Shown: in pieces, positions 6,583 to 8,584 of the stretch
Numbering within the stretch: position 1 is the first letter of the stretch
Layout: each line of letters starts with the position of its first letter
Made by a program: the position numbers and the translations under genes
NCBI GenBank assembly: GCA_016764015.1
Contig: JAESSR010000077.1
Coordinates: forward strand, 1-8,584
DNA: 8,584 nt
Source: Phycisphaerales bacterium
Lineage (GTDB): Bacteria > Planctomycetota > Phycisphaerae > Phycisphaerales > UBA1924
Direction: 5' to 3'
The notes under the pieces: model-generated
Database searches by the model: none
What the model saw: the letters and a program-made list of their open reading frames with translations, nothing else
Told to the model about the DNA's origin: nothing

Positions 6583-6891
6583 CTAGACATACTTCGGCCA
6601 CAACAAGCCAAGTGGCCAATATTTTACGCCCGAATCAAAAACATGATGACAAGTATGTGGATTCAATCGAACATTGTTGTCTCCCAAATCACCAAGCAAC
6701 TCGCATGCCAACACTAACATCTCCCCGCAAACCGAGCCGCTCTTTCTGTGTGTGATTTCAAAAAACGGGCGTATTCGGAAGGCAGGCAGACATAGCGAGG
6801 TAAGGATATTCAACTGAACGAATACTTCAACCACTTCTTCATCCTTCATCTCCTCACCGAGCGGGTCAGAGCGGGTCAAACCAAACTTCAT
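6583..6891 (-). CDS. Hypothetical 102-residue ORF overlapping the permease stop
   Basis: I do not recognise this ORF. Its ATG overlaps the permease stop codon as ATGA, a layout typical of translational coupling, and its stop leaves 32 bases before the porin start, so it fills the gap almost exactly. The predicted protein begins with a charged segment (residues 8-24), has a hydrophobic stretch (24-37), and is rich in Cys, His and Trp towards the C-terminus (HTCHH at 79-83), with no motif I can name. It has no signal peptide. The codons show no strong bias. The first 15 codons run through a tandem duplication of TGACCCGCTC, which argues that part of the region may be repeat-derived and the ORF accidental. 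I rate it as slightly less likely than not to be a real gene. Confidence 0.4.
   Translation of the reverse strand: MKFGLTRSDPLGEEMKDEEVVEVFVQLNILTSLCLPAFRIRPFFEITHRKSGSVCGEMLVLACELLGDLGDNNVRLNPHTCHHVFDSGVKYWPLGLLWPKYV
6859..6878. repeat. Tandem 10-bp duplication
   Basis: On the minus strand TGACCCGCTC occurs twice in direct succession (GAGCGGGTCA twice on the plus strand). It lies just inside the start of the hypothetical ORF at 6583-6891. A GGGTCA core also occurs at 404-409, within a small inverted repeat, but nothing ties the two sites together. Confidence 0.6.
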
Positions 6892-8255
6892 TCGCTCTCT
6901 AGAAAGGCTCCGTCATCAACACTCCCAAATCGTTTGAAATACTCGTAGACTGGAAACCCTGAGACAATAAACAGAGCCCCGAAAAAAGCCCGCCACGGCG
7001 TCACCACAATCGTGTTGATCAATAGATAGATAGTCACCAACACAAAGAGTGCCGGCACCACCGGGTATCCCCACACCCGGTACGGACGATCCGCGTCTGG
7101 GCGAGTCCTTCTCAGGATGAACAGCCCGACCGCGGTCATGCCGTAGAACACCCAAAGCACGAAGATATAAATATCCGTCAGGACATCAAAGGTTCCTGAC
7201 AAAGTCAGAATGATCCCCCACAGTCCCATCGCCAAAACCGCATTGGTCGGCACACCCTTACTCGACAAGTGCATGAACCACTTTGGCAGCAATCCACGCT
7301 CTGCGAGCGCGTATGGCAGACGGGGGCCTACAAGCACGCCTGCGTGAAGTGTGCCATAGGCTGAGAACATCAGCCCGGCTGACATCACCGCCGCAATCCC
7401 AGCCCCCATGAACTTCGCCGCCACTTCATACGCGACCGAGGACGACGCAGGAATGCTCGCAATCTCTGCGGGCGAGAGCACATAAAAATACGCGATATTG
7501 ATCAGCACATACAGCACAATAACAAGCACTGTTCCGCCGATGAGCGCCCTTGGCAATGTGCGCGAAGGATCCTTGACCTCGCCACCGATTCCCACAATCA
7601 GGTTCCATCCGTTGTATCCCCACAACGCGCCAAGCATCGCGGCACCAAAGCCGGTCACACCGCCCCGAGCGCTCTCGTTAACATCCTCGACGAGTACCCC
7701 AGCGGCGGTGCCATCAAAGTGCATCCACGACCCATCACCAAAGATAAACGCGCCGATAGCAATGCCCAGCACCAACACAATCTTTCCGATCGTCAACGCT
7801 GTAGCGATCATGCCATTGGCACTACCAGATGCAAAGTTGAGCACCATTGCAAGAACAATGACCGCGACAGGTAAAAACTTAATAGCTGTCGGCGAGAGAC
7901 TCCCTCCCATCAGATCATTCAGAAAGACTACAAAGAGAATGGCAACAGCCGCCCCACCCGCGCCTGAAACGAGCATCCGGGTCCAGCCATACAAAAATGC
8001 CCATCGGCGTCCGTATGCAGCCCCAATAAAATGAAACGCCCCGCCAGCCCGAGGCATCATCGTGCTCAGTTCGGCGTATACCATCGCCCCCGCAAGCGAG
8101 AGCAACCCGGCAAGAACCCAGACAACAAGCACCATCTCAGCAGAGCCTACATTCGCAGTCATCACGCGAGTCTTCACGAATATCCCTGTGCCGATGATGT
8201 TTGCGATAATCACCGCCGTCGCGGGCACAACTGTAAATGAGCGTACAAGTGTCAA
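6888..8255 (-). CDS. APC-superfamily amino acid permease (LAT/SLC7-like)
   Basis: A 455-residue inner-membrane secondary transporter, the full length of the family, with about 12 hydrophobic segments. Residues 12-30 carry the conserved unwound first helix IIGTGIF (20-26), where APC proteins bind the substrate backbone. PRAGG (68-72) follows helix 2. GYNGW (213-217) and EVKDPSRTLPRA (226-237) match the helix 6 and following-loop signature of the L-type amino acid transporter group. RPYRVWGYP (390-398) before the last helices is also typical. Expected role: uptake or exchange of amino acids; the particular substrate cannot be read from sequence. The TTG start directly follows an in-frame TAG, with GGAGGGG seven bases upstream, so no longer start is possible. 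The stop overlaps the next ORF by four bases, and a porin follows, suggesting a transport unit. Confidence 0.9.
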   Translation of the reverse strand: MTLVRSFTVVPATAVIIANIIGTGIFVKTRVMTANVGSAEMVLVVWVLAGLLSLAGAMVYAELSTMMPRAGGAFHFIGAAYGRRWAFLYGWTRMLVSGAGGAAVAILFVVFLNDLMGGSLSPTAIKFLPVAVIVLAMVLNFASGSANGMIATALTIGKIVLVLGIAIGAFIFGDGSWMHFDGTAAGVLVEDVNESARGGVTGFGAAMLGALWGYNGWNLIVGIGGEVKDPSRTLPRALIGGTVLVIVLYVLINIAYFYVLSPAEIASIPASSSVAYEVAAKFMGAGIAAVMSAGLMFSAYGTLHAGVLVGPRLPYALAERGLLPKWFMHLSSKGVPTNAVLAMGLWGIILTLSGTFDVLTDIYIFVLWVFYGMTAVGLFILRRTRPDADRPYRVWGYPVVPALFVLVTIYLLINTIVVTPWRAFFGALFIVSGFPVYEYFKRFGSVDDGAFLESE

Positions 8256-8262
8256 CTAAGAA

Positions 8263-8269
8263 CCCCTCC
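8263..8269 (-). promoter_or_regulatory. Ribosome-binding site for the permease TTG start
   Basis: GGAGGGG on the minus strand, seven bases before TTG (8253-8255). An in-frame TAG touches the TTG, so this site fixes the start of the permease. Confidence 0.65.
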
Positions 8270-8377
8270 GATTGTCAAACGACACAGATTGACGCCTCGC
8301 ACTTCGCAAGGCTTTTACCATGTTCAGAGAAGAGTATCAGATTCCGAACTTTGGCGCAGGTGGCCAGGCCCCAGAAT

Positions 8378-8524
8378 CTAGCCCATTTCATGTACGAGTA
8401 TCTGGCCTGCTGCGCTTGTACCCGTTTCTGCACCATTCCCAATAGCAGACCAAAGCAGACCAATGGCGTACTCGGATTGCATCAACGCCTCGTAGCCAGC
8501 CTGATCAAGATAATATTTAGCCAT
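8378..8524 (-). CDS. Possible 48-residue small protein (doubtful)
   Basis: An ATG-started frame of 48 codons ending in TAG, in the 329-base region upstream of the permease. The predicted peptide starts MAKYYLDQAGYEALMQ, has a hydrophobic Ile-Gly-Leu-Leu-Trp segment (21-28), then a Gly/Thr/Ala-rich part ending in HEMG. It reads like protein, but I see no ribosome-binding site. An in-frame TTG directly precedes the ATG, right after a TAG. It could be a real small gene, a remnant of a longer one, or chance. The rest of 8256-8584 shows only the hairpin at 8556-8579 and the permease ribosome-binding site. Confidence 0.27.
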   Translation of the reverse strand: MAKYYLDQAGYEALMQSEYAIGLLWSAIGNGAETGTSAAGQILVHEMG

Positions 8525-8555
8525 CAACTAGGTTCTGTCTGACGGCTCGTTTTCG

Positions 8556-8579
8556 CCTCCCCCGGGCTTCCGGGGGAGG
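8556..8579. repeat. Perfect 10-bp GC hairpin at the right edge, probably part of an intergenic repeat
   Basis: CCTCCCCCGG (8556-8565) and CCGGGGGAGG (8570-8579) pair perfectly around GCTT. The window ends with TGCCG just after it. There is no T-run on the minus-strand side; whether one follows on the plus strand cannot be seen. The stem plus following GTGCCG resembles repeated intergenic hairpins I recall from planctomycetes and some alphaproteobacteria. It could also be a terminator for a gene outside the window. Confidence 0.6.
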
Positions 8580-8584
8580 TGCCG

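Noticed and set aside
6596..6645. Promoter for the porin (TTGTCA and TAAAAT on the minus strand) and a GGCCA/TGGCC hairpin
   Set aside because: The box spacing is about 20 bases, too long, and the stem is only 5 bp. The porin may also be read from the permease promoter.
7498..8034. Plus-strand open frame of 178 codons
   Set aside because: It lies inside the permease on the opposite strand. Its Pro/Thr/Ala/Ser-rich translation is what the antisense of membrane-protein codons gives.
1..8584. CRISPR array, integron cassettes or insertion sequence
   Set aside because: I saw no regularly spaced direct repeats, attC-like sites, transposase domains or paired terminal inverted repeats within the window.

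Overview
The window looks like chromosomal DNA of a planctomycete, most likely Phycisphaerae or a close relative. The best clue is the protein at 558-1997. It has a signal peptide, seven FG-GAP-like repeats and a C-terminal paired EF-hand module ending in Ala-Gly-Cys-Pro, the pattern of the dockerin-like anchoring domains common on secreted planctomycete proteins. An outer-membrane porin confirms a diderm cell. Every supported gene lies on the minus strand, so transcription runs from high to low coordinates. Base composition is moderate and fairly even. I see no rRNA, complete tRNA, CRISPR array, insertion sequence or phage gene.

Layout in transcription order. The right edge (8256-8584) has a near-perfect GC hairpin, probably an edge-truncated intergenic repeat, and one doubtful 48-codon ORF. 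Next is an APC-superfamily amino acid permease (6888-8255, TTG start). Its stop overlaps the start of a 102-residue ORF of unknown function (6583-6891) by four bases. A porin of the phosphate-selective OprP/OprO type follows (5390-6550, TTG start). These three could be one transcription unit serving outer- and inner-membrane uptake, but that is inference. The 402-base gap 4988-5389 holds several inverted repeats, two of which look like terminators for the porin transcript.

The second unit is a P-loop NTPase (3851-4987, GTG start) followed six bases later by an ABC-exporter-like protein (2168-3844). The exporter has a normal six-helix membrane domain, but its nucleotide-binding domain has lost the Walker A lysine, the catalytic glutamate and the H-loop histidine. 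It is an intact gene for an apparently ATPase-dead transporter and the most unusual item here.

The third part is a pair of related secreted beta-propeller-type proteins. The complete one (558-1997) ends at a strong intrinsic terminator (463-493). The second (1-273) is cut by the left edge and has its own candidate promoter. They are probably tandem surface or extracellular proteins from a lineage-specific family.
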